Below, one piece after another: positions 7,813 to 16,163 of a stretch of DNA of 43,572 nucleotides (position 1 is the stretch's first letter; every line of letters begins with the position of its first letter). The notes beneath the pieces are model-generated. The model saw only the letters and a program-made list of their open reading frames with translations, ran no database searches and was not told the DNA's origin. Position numbers and translations under genes: made by a program. Source of the stretch: Oscillospiraceae bacterium (GTDB lineage: Bacteria; Bacillota; Clostridia; Oscillospirales; Oscillospiraceae); contig JAFRPC010000035.1 in assembly GCA_017429325.1 (NCBI GenBank), positions 1 through 43,572 on the forward strand, written 5' to 3'.

Positions 7813-7840
7813 ATTATAACATAAATGTTCAAAAGTGCAA
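7813..7840 (-). promoter_or_regulatory. Promoter of the LicC-like gene
   Basis: TTGCAC (7835-7840, minus strand) and TATAAT (7813-7818) are spaced 16 bases apart. TGTTC copies around the -10 element (7805-7809, 7826-7830) could be binding sites for the gene's own HTH domain, which is speculative. Confidence 0.7.
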
Positions 7841-7880
7841 GCATTATTTTTCAGAATGGAACAAAAACAGGAAAAAACCG

Positions 7881-7918
7881 CACAAAAAACCGGCCTGCGC
7901 TTTCAAAACGCAGGCCGG
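7881..7918 (-). terminator. Rho-independent terminator of the flippase-like gene
   Basis: CCGGCCTGCG (7890-7899) and CGCAGGCCGG (7909-7918) pair perfectly, followed on the minus strand by TTTTTTG. It separates the upstream lipid genes from the LicC-permease transcript. Confidence 0.9.
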
Positions 7919-7932
7919 ATGGAAACAATTTG

Positions 7933-9012
7933 TTACAGATGGTCCTTTCGCAGGCGGAGCATGGCGTACTTGACCAGCACGATCAGCCCGCAGAGCAGGA
8001 TGCAGATATAGAAGGAGGTGGCCCGGGCCAGCAGCTCTAAGTTGGCGGACTGCTGCTCCGACATCAGGGAGGAGAAGCCGTCCAGCATCAGCAGGTCCGT
8101 CACGCCCATGGAGCCGGGGATGGGGATGCAGTAGGCGCCGATGACCACGTTGGACTGCATCGCAAAGAGCTTCGGCGCCAGCTTCAGGGAGCCGCCGCCC
8201 GCCAGGAAGCAGAAGACCGTCACCATAATCTGGCTGGAGCGGTGGGCGAGGTTCAGCAGCAGGGTCTTCAGCAGCAGCCTCCGCCGCCCCTTGAGCATCC
8301 CGGTGGCCGCGGCGTACTGGTCCATGGTGGCGTCCAGCTTTTCCTTCCGCCGCTCGAAATTGTGGAGGATGCGGAGCTTTGCCAGCACCCGCAGGCCCCA
8401 GTGGAGGATCTTCCGCAGCATGTCCTTGTTCCACAGCAGCAGGGCGTAGAGGAAGGCCAGGGAGAGCTGGATCACCGCGCCGACGGCGATGAAGATGCGG
8501 CCCAGGGTGCCGAAGGCCAGGAAGGAGCTGGGCACGAAAATCAAACAGACGACGCCGATGATGATGATGGACAAGGTGTAGAGCAGCAGGTAGGTCAGCA
8601 TCACCACGGTGGAGATGACCCCCGGCACGCCGTCCTTCATCATGAAATAGGCCTCCATGGGCTGGCCGCCGGTGGCGGAGGGGGTGATGGCGGAGAAGTA
8701 CAGGTCCGCGGCAGCGTAGGAGACGCACTTCGGCAGGCTTCTGGGATAGCCGAAGCCCCGGAGCAGACAGCGTATCATCAGCGCGTCAAAGCCGATGTAG
8801 GCCAGCATGGACAGAAAGGCTGCCGCCAGCCACCAGGGGTTGTTGCGTTCCAGATATTCCAGAAAGTGCTTGGGGGAGAAGCCCTTGGCCTGGGACGTGA
8901 CCGTCCAGACGGAGAGGGCGGCGATCAGCAGGAACAGAAAGCTCCAGAGAAAGCGCTTGCCCCCGCTGACAGGCTTGCCGCCGGCTGCGGGCGTTTCAGT
9001 CTTCGTTTTCAT
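7933..9012 (-). CDS. LPG-synthase-TM/UPF0104 flippase-like membrane protein
   Basis: A 359-residue polytopic protein of the lysylphosphatidylglycerol synthase transmembrane family (YbhN/UPF0104 type). Family features seen are ADLYFSAITPSATGGQPMEA at about residues 101-120, and a late IPIPGSMGVTDLL loop. The family includes MprF flippase domains and proteins that move or modify lipid-linked compounds. No C-terminal aminoacyltransferase domain is present, so it is not a complete MprF. AAGGAG precedes the ATG. It ends the minus-strand lipid gene set at a strong terminator. Confidence 0.8.
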   Translation of the reverse strand: MKTKTETPAAGGKPVSGGKRFLWSFLFLLIAALSVWTVTSQAKGFSPKHFLEYLERNNPWWLAAAFLSMLAYIGFDALMIRCLLRGFGYPRSLPKCVSYAAADLYFSAITPSATGGQPMEAYFMMKDGVPGVISTVVMLTYLLLYTLSIIIIGVVCLIFVPSSFLAFGTLGRIFIAVGAVIQLSLAFLYALLLWNKDMLRKILHWGLRVLAKLRILHNFERRKEKLDATMDQYAAATGMLKGRRRLLLKTLLLNLAHRSSQIMVTVFCFLAGGGSLKLAPKLFAMQSNVVIGAYCIPIPGSMGVTDLLMLDGFSSLMSEQQSANLELLARATSFYICILLCGLIVLVKYAMLRLRKDHL

Positions 9013-9093
9013 GGGTAACTCCTTGCGATAATCAGGGGTTAGGGGTCAGCATAGGTGGGGCAGCGGCGCACATCGTGCGCCACGGAAACGCCG

Positions 9094-9747
9094 TCACCGC
9101 CGCCGTTCAAAGATCCGCTCCGCGTGGAGCAGGCGGCCCAGCAGCAGGCCCAGCTCCGCCGCGGCGACGCCGCCCAGGATGTCGGGCCAGACGTGCTGCT
9201 TCACCAGCACCACCGAGGCGAAGACCAGCAGGGTGAAGACTCCCTGGACCCAGCCGTACCAGCGGGGCATCCGCCGGAGGCCCAAGGAGCCCCGGAAGCA
9301 GATCCAGCTCGCCAGGCAGTGCATGGAGGGAAAGAGGTTCGTGGGGGTATCACAGCGGTAGATGAAGGCGGTCAGCCAGGTGGTGAGGTCCGTGACCCGG
9401 ATCTCGGGCCGGGCGAAGGTGGTGGGGTAGACCAGCAGGACCGTCATCGCCAGCAGCCGTGCCAGCAGGTCCCCGGAGAAGACGCGGAAGCAGCGCTCCC
9501 GGCTGTCCCGGGCGATGATGAGATAGCCGACGACCCACTGGACGTAGGCCAGCACGTAGATGAAGATAAAAGCCGGGATGCGGGGCAGGGCGTCGTCCAG
9601 CGCTGTGGAGAGGACGTGCAGCTCGCGGCTCCTCTCCAGCGCTTTGGGGAGGTAATAGGCGACAAAGTTCATCAGCAGCACTGCCAGCACAGGGGGCCAC
9701 GCATAGGACGGCAGCAGCCGTTCCAACCAGATTCGGAATCGTTTCAT
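9094..9747 (-). CDS. PAP2-superfamily, AUR1-like membrane enzyme
   Basis: A 217-residue membrane protein with about five hydrophobic segments. It has CDTPTNLFPSMHCLASWICF and later VVLVKQHVWPDILGG, which correspond to PAP2 motifs 2 and 3 (PSMH and H-x3-D). This spacing resembles the AUR1/inositol-phosphorylceramide synthase branch as well as phosphatidic acid phosphatases. It could supply diacylglycerol or transfer a head group. The ATG has only a weak ribosome site (ACAAGG). It lies between the CYTH and flippase-like genes. Confidence 0.75.
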   Translation of the reverse strand: MKRFRIWLERLLPSYAWPPVLAVLLMNFVAYYLPKALERSRELHVLSTALDDALPRIPAFIFIYVLAYVQWVVGYLIIARDSRERCFRVFSGDLLARLLAMTVLLVYPTTFARPEIRVTDLTTWLTAFIYRCDTPTNLFPSMHCLASWICFRGSLGLRRMPRWYGWVQGVFTLLVFASVVLVKQHVWPDILGGVAAAELGLLLGRLLHAERIFERRR

Positions 9748-9807
9748 GGTAAAAGCCTTGTGTCAATTTCAGAGTATAAGCTTTCTCCGGGGAAAAAGCT
9801 GTCGATT

Positions 9808-10407
9808 TCAGCCCAGAGCCCGGGCTCTGGCGAATTTGCTCAAAGGCTGCGGGGCCAGGCCGAAGCGCTCCGTCAGCCGGGCGAGGAGGGCCAGGGAGGC
9901 GTCGGGGGCGCCTTCCTTTAGCTCCAGCTCCGCCTCGCAGAGGGGGAGAGACTCGGTGGGGCCGAAGAGGCGGCCCGCGTCCAGGGCCAGCTCACAGGCG
10001 CTCCCGTCGTCCAAGCGCAGCAGCACGGCGCGGCGGTGGAAATCCGCCCCGCAGATGGGGCGCAGCTCCCCCAACTCCGTCAGGAGGGCGGGGGCGCCCA
10101 GGGCCGTCAGCCGGGGCAGGGCGGCGGCGAGCTCGTCGCCTTCCACCTCCCATTCGCCCCGGAGATGGGAGTCCTCTGCGCCGAGGGGGGCCTTACAGCA
10201 GATCACGGAGCGCTCGTTCTCCATCCGGCGGCGGAGGGTCAGGCGGCGCCGGGTCAGCAGACGCTCCGGCGTGTCAAAATAGGTGGTCCGCATGTGGTAG
10301 TGCCGCAGGGGCTCCGCCGTCAGACGGCGAAGCTCCTCCCAGGCCAGAAGCTCCTCCAGCAGGGCAGGCTCCGGCACCGCCAGCTTCCACTCCAGCTCGG
10401 TCCCCAT
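9808..10407 (-). CDS. CYTH-domain protein (triphosphate-binding family)
   Basis: A 199-residue protein starting MGTELEWKL, which holds the ExExK signature of CYTH (CyaB/thiamine triphosphatase) proteins. Paired basic residues follow in strands TRRRLTLRRR and WEVEGDEL, as expected for a triphosphate tunnel. Members hydrolyse inorganic or nucleoside triphosphates or make cAMP; the exact substrate is unknown. It begins four bases after the CDP-alcohol phosphotransferase gene, so coupling is likely. Confidence 0.75.
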   Translation of the reverse strand: MGTELEWKLAVPEPALLEELLAWEELRRLTAEPLRHYHMRTTYFDTPERLLTRRRLTLRRRMENERSVICCKAPLGAEDSHLRGEWEVEGDELAAALPRLTALGAPALLTELGELRPICGADFHRRAVLLRLDDGSACELALDAGRLFGPTESLPLCEAELELKEGAPDASLALLARLTERFGLAPQPLSKFARARALG

Positions 10408-10411
10408 GGGC

Positions 10412-11419
10412 TCAGTTCCCCACGGTGGGCAGCAGGCGGCGGGCCAGGTTCTCGTACTTCCGCAGCAGCACCAGCCGAATGGGCTCCAGCACCACCCAGA
10501 CGAAGAGCAGCCCGGCCAGCTCCCAGTGCAGGAGCATACAGACCAGCAGCACCGCGGTCCGGAGGTTGAAGGTCAGCAGGTTCGTCAGCTTCACCAGCTT
10601 CCGGCTCTCGGCGTAGAAGGCGTCGCAGAGCTCGTCGCTCTTGCCGTGGAGCTCCACAGCGTCCAGCAGCTTCTGGGTCTGAGGGGCGCGGCGCTCCTGG
10701 GCCCTGGTGTAGACGTAGTAGCACAGGCAGGAGAAGCGGGCAAAGCTGAACCTGGGGGCCTGCTTCAGCTCCGCCAGGATGTGCTTGGAGCGGGAGAGCT
10801 CGTTGCCCTTGGAGTTGTCGATCATGTACATGTGCAGGTTCTTGAAGTAGTCGGGGAGCTGGCACTGGGCTACGTAGAGCAGATAGGTGACAAGCCCCAG
10901 GACGATCAGCAGCCCATGCCAGAGGGAGGCGTTGGTGAGAGGGCTGCGGTCCCAAAGCCGGATGACGCAGGCGATGTAGAGGGAGATATAGACCGTGGCG
11001 TCGCTCATGCCGTCCAGCATCCGGCCCAGGCGGCTGAAATGTCTCGTCAGCCGGGCCACCTGCCCGTCGCTGGCGTCGAAGACCGCCGAGAGGAAGACCA
11101 GCAGGGCCCCCACCAGGTCCAGGCCCAGGCCCCGGTCCAGGGCCAGCAGTACGCCGCCCGCCACGCCGGAGGCCATGGAGAACATGGTGACGACGTTGGG
11201 GATGATGTGGAGCTTGATAAAGAGCTTGGAGAAGGCCATCGCGATGTAGTCCACAAAGTGGGTGTCCACCGGGTCGTTGATGTTCTCGCACTTCCGGGCG
11301 GCAATCACGTCCTCCCTGGCAGAGCGCAGATTGTCCTTGAGATTGCCGAGATTCCCCTTGAGGCTGTCCAAATTGCCCTTGAGATTCTCCTTGAGGTTGT
11401 CCTTTAAGCTGGTATTCAT
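10412..11419 (-). CDS. CDP-alcohol phosphatidyltransferase-family enzyme
   Basis: A 335-residue membrane protein with the full CDP-alcohol phosphotransferase signature D-x2-DG-x2-AR-x8-G-x3-D-x3-D, seen as DASDGQVAR followed by GRMLDGMSD at about residues 115-140. Such enzymes move an alcohol phosphate from a CDP-alcohol (or a phosphatidyl group from CDP-DAG) to make phospholipids. The N-terminus is a 30-residue Leu/Asn/Lys repeat (NLKGNL, SLKGNL, NLKDNL) in near-repeated DNA, ahead of the membrane domain. With the LicC-like enzyme it could complete a Kennedy-type CDP-choline/ethanolamine route; a choline kinase is not seen. Confidence 0.85.
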   Translation of the reverse strand: MNTSLKDNLKENLKGNLDSLKGNLGNLKDNLRSAREDVIAARKCENINDPVDTHFVDYIAMAFSKLFIKLHIIPNVVTMFSMASGVAGGVLLALDRGLGLDLVGALLVFLSAVFDASDGQVARLTRHFSRLGRMLDGMSDATVYISLYIACVIRLWDRSPLTNASLWHGLLIVLGLVTYLLYVAQCQLPDYFKNLHMYMIDNSKGNELSRSKHILAELKQAPRFSFARFSCLCYYVYTRAQERRAPQTQKLLDAVELHGKSDELCDAFYAESRKLVKLTNLLTFNLRTAVLLVCMLLHWELAGLLFVWVVLEPIRLVLLRKYENLARRLLPTVGN

Positions 11420-11454
11420 ACCGTTTCGCTCCCAAATTCGTTCAAATCTAAGAT

Positions 11455-11483
11455 ATTATAGCACAAACCGGTCGCCTTTTCAA
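11455..11483 (-). promoter_or_regulatory. Promoter of the CDP-alcohol phosphotransferase gene
   Basis: TTGAAA (11478-11483, minus strand) and TATAAT (11455-11460) are 17 bases apart, about 35 bases before the ATG. Confidence 0.8.
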
Positions 11484-11494
11484 TAGGAATTATA

Positions 11495-11535
11495 AGAAGG
11501 AAGGGGAATCCGGTCTGTCGGCTCCCCTTCTTTCT
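11495..11535 (-). terminator. Hairpin after the GT-B-like gene
   Basis: AGAAGGAAGGGGA (11495-11507) pairs with TCCCCTTCTTTCT (11523-11535) with one wobble, just past the stop codon of the minus-strand gene. No clean T-run follows, so termination may be partial. Confidence 0.55.
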
Positions 11536-11553
11536 TTGCCTTCTGCTTTTCGA

Positions 11554-12993
11554 TTACTTTTGGACTGCCAGCTTGACCACCTCATAGGCGCCGTTGTAGA
11601 GTCCGGCGGCCTTGTTTTCGAGGATGCAGGCGTTCATGTCCAGCAGGATCTCCGGCTCGTCCTGGAGCAGGCGGAGCATGTCGGTGGTCTCCCGGCCCGG
11701 GGCCACCTCGTAGGTGCCGTCACCCAGCTCCGCGGCGTGGATGGCGCCCCAGATCTCGTGGCCGCCCACGTGCTGGATGAAGAGCTTCGGGATGGGGTAG
11801 AAGGCCAGCTCCGAGGGCTTTGTCACCAGCACGTCGCTGGCCCGCATCAGCAGGTTTGTGATGTAGACCGCGGCGAAGATGTCCTCGTGGCAGAAGCCCA
11901 CAATGCCCTCGGCATCCCCGGTGCGGGCGGCCTCGGCATAGGCCCGGGCCTTGTCGTATTCGTTCAGGAAGACCTTGGCCTGGGCCAGCTCCGGCACGGC
12001 GGACTTCAGGCTGTCCCAGACGTTCTTGTGGTCGCCCACGTTGACGAAGAGCACGGCCTTTTTCGCCCGGATGTCCGGCAGCAAGGCCTTGATGATGTCG
12101 GCGAAGAGGGCCTGCTGGGCCCCCGCGCCGCCCACGGTCAGCAGGTAGCGCTTGGCCTTGCCGCTTTGGACCCGGTCCACCCGGAGGGCGGTGTCGGCCT
12201 CTAACTCCTGCACCAGCTCGTGGTCCACGTAGTGGCCGGTGTAGACGATGCTGCCCTCCGGCATGGGCTTCAGGCTCCGCTTCTTGTCCATGCCCCGCAG
12301 GGCCTTGTAGCCCAGCCAGGCGGAGCGGGTCTGGATGGTGTGGGTCGCGCCTTCGGCCAGGTGCAGGGCCATGGGCCAGTTGTCGGGGATGGCGTTGACG
12401 ACCCGGGTGAAGCCTGCGTGGATGGCCGCCTGGGCGGGCCAGACGTGGGTCGCCACGTAGGGTTTGTCCTTGGGCAGGTTTTTGAGCAGCTTCGCCATCA
12501 GCTCGGCGCTGGCCTGGTCGGAGCAGTTGTAGCTGAGCTTGCGGAAGCCCTCGGAGTTCAGGGGCTCCCAATAGAGCTTGTTGAAGAGCTTGCTCTTCTG
12601 GCTGAGGCGGGAGCCCATGGAGTAGAGCTCGTTCTGGCCCGAGATGATCTTGGTGCAGGTGGACTCGGTGAAGGAGTTCAGGTCCACCCACACGGGCTCA
12701 TAGCCCAGGGCTCTGGCGCAGGAGGCCATCGCCATGGAGATGCGGTAGTGGCCGAAGCCCATGCGGATGTTGCCGATGAACACGGTCTTGTCCGAGAAGG
12801 CCGCGCCCTCGCCGAAGACCAGGTTCTTCGTCCCCAGCTCCGCCAGCACGGGGTTGTCCGCCAGGGCGAAGCGGTAGTCCTTTCCGCTGTCGTCGCCGTA
12901 CTTCTTCAAAAATTTCTGCTGGGTCTTTTCCGCCTTTTTCACGTCCTTTTCGGACATGGTGTTGTTGAAAATCGTTTTGGATTTCTCTAACAT
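11554..12993 (-). CDS. GT-B-like protein, possible glycolipid glycosyltransferase
   Basis: A 479-residue soluble protein. IGNIRMGFGHYRISMAMAS at about residues 70-90 resembles the G-x-GH-x-R/K N-terminal motif of MGDG-synthase and MurG-type GT-B enzymes. GGAGAQQALF in the middle and VTKPSELAFYPIP late in the chain resemble the C-domain nucleotide-sugar loops of that fold. I do not recognise a named family, so the activity is inferred from fold-like motifs and from the neighbouring lipid genes. GGAGG stands before the chosen ATG; an in-frame ATG 36 bases upstream lacks such a site. Confidence 0.6.
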   Translation of the reverse strand: MLEKSKTIFNNTMSEKDVKKAEKTQQKFLKKYGDDSGKDYRFALADNPVLAELGTKNLVFGEGAAFSDKTVFIGNIRMGFGHYRISMAMASCARALGYEPVWVDLNSFTESTCTKIISGQNELYSMGSRLSQKSKLFNKLYWEPLNSEGFRKLSYNCSDQASAELMAKLLKNLPKDKPYVATHVWPAQAAIHAGFTRVVNAIPDNWPMALHLAEGATHTIQTRSAWLGYKALRGMDKKRSLKPMPEGSIVYTGHYVDHELVQELEADTALRVDRVQSGKAKRYLLTVGGAGAQQALFADIIKALLPDIRAKKAVLFVNVGDHKNVWDSLKSAVPELAQAKVFLNEYDKARAYAEAARTGDAEGIVGFCHEDIFAAVYITNLLMRASDVLVTKPSELAFYPIPKLFIQHVGGHEIWGAIHAAELGDGTYEVAPGRETTDMLRLLQDEPEILLDMNACILENKAAGLYNGAYEVVKLAVQK

Positions 12994-13015
12994 AGCGCTG
13001 CCTCCGTGATTTTTA

Positions 13016-13044
13016 TTGACATTTTCCACAAACTCTTATATAGT
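13016..13044 (+). promoter_or_regulatory. Promoter of the alpha-galactoside operon
   Basis: TTGACA (13016-13021) and TATAGT (13039-13044) are 17 bases apart, about 70 bases before the first symporter gene and inside the divergent intergenic region. Confidence 0.75.
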
Positions 13045-13116
13045 ATAGTTGCTGATTTAGGCTACCATTCCATGAGCCTTTTGTCAAGTGTCTATTTCAC
13101 AAGGAGACAGGAAATC

Positions 13117-14514
13117 ATGAAAAGACTGAGCAAAAAGCAAATGATCATCTTTGCCATCGGCCAGCTGGGCTGGTCCATCCTCAGCGGCATCATCGGGGCC
13201 TGGTTCGTCACCTTCTATCTGCCCACCCAGGGCGACATCGACGCCGGCGCCACCCAGTACATCAAGCCGGGCCTCATCGTCCTCGGCTTCCTGACCATCT
13301 TAGGCCTCATCACGGCCCTGAGCCGGGTCTTCGACGCTATCACCGACCCGCTGATCGCCAACCTCTCCGACCGGAGCACCAACAAGCGGGGCCGCCGCAT
13401 CCCCTTCATGCAGTACGCGGCCATCCCCCTGTCCATCGTGACGGTCCTTCTGTTCTGCGCCCCCGTGGAGGCCATCAGCGGCGTTAACGTGGCCTGGATC
13501 TCCGTGTTCGTGGTGCTCTTCTACCTGTTCATGACCATGTACTGCACCCCCTACACCGCCCTGATCTCCGAGTTCGGCAAGACTCAGGACGACCGGATGT
13601 TCATCTCCACCGCCATCTCCCTGACCTTCTTCGCCGGCACGATGCTGGCCTACACCCCCTTCGTCTTTGCGGGGATGCTGCGGCAGTCCGTGGGCTTCAA
13701 CTGGAGCTACCGCATCTGCTTCATCGTCCTGGCGGTCGTCGCCTGCATCTGTATGCTGCTGCCCACCTTCCTGCTGAAGGAGAAGGAGTTCGTGGACACC
13801 AAGCCCTCCAACTCCTCCGTCTTCAAGTCCCTGGCCGCCACCTTCAAGAACCGGGAGTTCCGGGTCTTCGCCGCCTCCGACATCATGTACTGGGTGGGCC
13901 TGACCCTCTTCCAGACCGGTCTGCCCTTCTTCGTCAAGGTCTCCATGGAGCTGGACGAGAGCATGACCATGGTCTTCATGGGCGGCATGACGGTGCTCTC
14001 CGCCTGCTTCTATCCCTTCGTCAACGGCTTTGTCCGGAAGCACGGCAAGAAGAAGATGGTCATCTGCGGCTTCCTGGGTCTGGCCCTGGCCTACCTGATC
14101 ACCGCCCTGATCGGCGCCGTGAAGCTCCCCAATAACATGATTTGGGGCTTCGCCATCTGCGTCATCGCGGCCTTCCCCATGGCCCTGCTGGGCATCATTC
14201 CCCAGGCCATCGTAGCCGACGTGGCCGAGGCTGACGGCATCGAGACCGGCGAGAACCGCGAGGGCATGTTCTTCGCGGCCCGCACCTTCGCTATGAAGTG
14301 GGGCCAGGCCCTGGCGATGCTGGTCTTCACCTCCCTGGCCATCATCGGCACCACCCAGAACGCCAACTCCAACGAGATCACCGCCTCGGCCCTGGGCCTG
14401 CGCATCGTCGCCATCGTGGCGGTCTGCTTCTGCACCGTTGGCGCCGTGATCCTGGGCCTCTACAACGAGAAGAAGATCATGAAGACCATCGAGAGCAAAA
14501 AGGAGAAGAAGTAA
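13117..14514 (+). CDS. GPH-family (melibiose-type) sugar:cation symporter
   Basis: A 465-residue major-facilitator protein of the glycoside-pentoside-hexuronide group with about 12 transmembrane helices. The family segment RVFDAITDPLIANLSDRSTN after helix 2 and the short loop NKRGRRIPFM are clear. It probably imports alpha-galactosides with a cation. The ATG with AAGGAG ten bases upstream is chosen; the frame is open further up but without a ribosome site. The next gene starts one base after its stop codon, so translation is coupled with the GH36 enzyme. Confidence 0.88.
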   Translation: MKRLSKKQMIIFAIGQLGWSILSGIIGAWFVTFYLPTQGDIDAGATQYIKPGLIVLGFLTILGLITALSRVFDAITDPLIANLSDRSTNKRGRRIPFMQYAAIPLSIVTVLLFCAPVEAISGVNVAWISVFVVLFYLFMTMYCTPYTALISEFGKTQDDRMFISTAISLTFFAGTMLAYTPFVFAGMLRQSVGFNWSYRICFIVLAVVACICMLLPTFLLKEKEFVDTKPSNSSVFKSLAATFKNREFRVFAASDIMYWVGLTLFQTGLPFFVKVSMELDESMTMVFMGGMTVLSACFYPFVNGFVRKHGKKKMVICGFLGLALAYLITALIGAVKLPNNMIWGFAICVIAAFPMALLGIIPQAIVADVAEADGIETGENREGMFFAARTFAMKWGQALAMLVFTSLAIIGTTQNANSNEITASALGLRIVAIVAVCFCTVGAVILGLYNEKKIMKTIESKKEKK

Positions 14515-14515
14515 T

Positions 14516-16135
14516 ATGGAGCTGCTGCGCAACACCGTCCGGACCTCCGGCCAGGTAGCGGCGGAAGAGCGCTGGGAGGCGGGCCGCTACACCCTGCGCC
14601 TTCAGAACACGGGCACGGAGCCCGTGGAGTTAGAGGAGCTCAGCGCCTGCTTCTCCGAGAACTTCGAGTCCGGGGACGCCTTTTTCCTCAACGGCTACCA
14701 GAGCTGGACCTACAGCCCCGAGCGCACCGAGAAGCAGTTCGACAAGGCTATGCGCCGGGTACCCAAGGCTATGGACAAGCGCTTCGGCCTGTCCCAGTAC
14801 GGCGACGGCGCCTTCTGCGAGCCCGTCCCGACAGGAGAGCTGCGCCGGGGCTGCAAGCGGGGCTACAGCTACGCCTACGTCCGCCGAGGCCAGAGCTTCC
14901 GCCTCTATGCCTCCCTGGCGGAGGATACCGGCTTCACCCGCATCGTCCTCCGCTCCCAGGAGGGGACGCTGCAGTTTGAGAAGGACTGCAAGGGCCGCGT
15001 CCTCCAGCCCGGCGAGACTTACTTAGGCCTGGAGCTGCTGAGCGCTGAGGGGGAGGAGAACGCCGTCTTCGACGCCTGGTTCGCCGCTATGGGCGTCAAG
15101 GCCCTGCCCGCAGTGCCGAAGGTTGGCTATACCTCCTGGTACAACTGCTATCAGAACATCTCCGAGGCCCAGATCCTCCGGGACCTGGAGGGGCTCAAGA
15201 CCCTCCCGGTCAAGCCCGACATCTTCCAGATCGACGACGGCTTCGAGCCCTTCGTGGGCGACTGGCTGACGGTGGACCCCGAAAAGTTCCCCAACGGCCT
15301 GGAGCCCATCGTCGGCAGGATTTTGGAGGAGGGCTATCAGGCGGGCATCTGGCTGGCTCCCTACGTGGCCGAGAAGAACTCCGCCCTCTACCGCGACCAT
15401 CCCGACTGGTTCCAGTACCGGGGGAGCGAGCGGGTCTACACCGGGGCCAACTGGTCCGGCGGCTACGCCCTGGACCCCTACAACCCCGAGGTCCGGGACT
15501 ATATCCGCCAGTCCGTGGAGCGCTGCAAAGCCATGGGCGTGACCCTCTTCAAGCTGGACTTCCTCTACGCCGCCTGCATGACCTCCCGGCCCGACAAGAC
15601 CCGGGGCGAGATCATGTCCGAAACCATGGACTTTCTGCGGGAAGTCTGCGGCGACTGTCAGATCTTAGGCTGCGGCGTGCCCCTGGCCTCCGCCTTCGGT
15701 CGGGTGGAGTACTGCCGCATCGGCCCCGACATGTCCCTGAGCTTCGACGACAAGCTCTTTATGCGCTGGCTCCACAACGAGAGGCCCTCCACCCTCCACA
15801 CCCAGCGCAACACCCTCTACCGCCGCCAGCTGGACGGCCGGGCTTTCCGCAACGACCCCGACGTCTTCCTGCTGCGGGAGGAGAATACCACCCTCAGCGA
15901 GGAGCAGAAGCACACTCTGGCCGTGGTCAACGCCCTCTTCGGCTCGGTCCTCTTTGGCTCCGACGATTTCGGCAAGTATGACGAGAAGAAGCGCAAACTC
16001 TTCGCCGCCCTCTGCGCCCTGCAAAAGGCGAAGGTCCTGGCGGTGGAGCACGGCCCCCTGAACGACAAGCTCCGCACCGTCACCGTCCGCTACGAGCAGA
16101 ACGGGCAGGAGAAGCGAATCGAGCTGAAAATCTGA
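14516..16135 (+). CDS. GH36 alpha-galactosidase
   Basis: A 539-residue glycosidase of clan GH-D. The active-site barrel includes YTSWYNCY (about 205-212), FQIDDGF (237-243), KLDFLY (346-351, with Asp348 as the likely nucleophile) and RIGPDMS (401-407, with Asp405 as likely acid/base). No signal peptide is present, so it acts in the cytoplasm on imported melibiose or raffinose-type sugars. It is shorter than classical 700-residue GH36 enzymes because the N-terminal beta domain is reduced. The two flanking GPH symporters support the role. Confidence 0.88.
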   Translation: MELLRNTVRTSGQVAAEERWEAGRYTLRLQNTGTEPVELEELSACFSENFESGDAFFLNGYQSWTYSPERTEKQFDKAMRRVPKAMDKRFGLSQYGDGAFCEPVPTGELRRGCKRGYSYAYVRRGQSFRLYASLAEDTGFTRIVLRSQEGTLQFEKDCKGRVLQPGETYLGLELLSAEGEENAVFDAWFAAMGVKALPAVPKVGYTSWYNCYQNISEAQILRDLEGLKTLPVKPDIFQIDDGFEPFVGDWLTVDPEKFPNGLEPIVGRILEEGYQAGIWLAPYVAEKNSALYRDHPDWFQYRGSERVYTGANWSGGYALDPYNPEVRDYIRQSVERCKAMGVTLFKLDFLYAACMTSRPDKTRGEIMSETMDFLREVCGDCQILGCGVPLASAFGRVEYCRIGPDMSLSFDDKLFMRWLHNERPSTLHTQRNTLYRRQLDGRAFRNDPDVFLLREENTTLSEEQKHTLAVVNALFGSVLFGSDDFGKYDEKKRKLFAALCALQKAKVLAVEHGPLNDKLRTVTVRYEQNGQEKRIELKI

Positions 16136-16163
16136 CGCCGCACGGCGATTGAAAGGACAAGCC

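Noticed and set aside
7933-9012. Complete MprF (lysyl-phosphatidylglycerol synthase)
   Set aside because: Only the transmembrane flippase-like part is present; there is no aminoacyltransferase domain.
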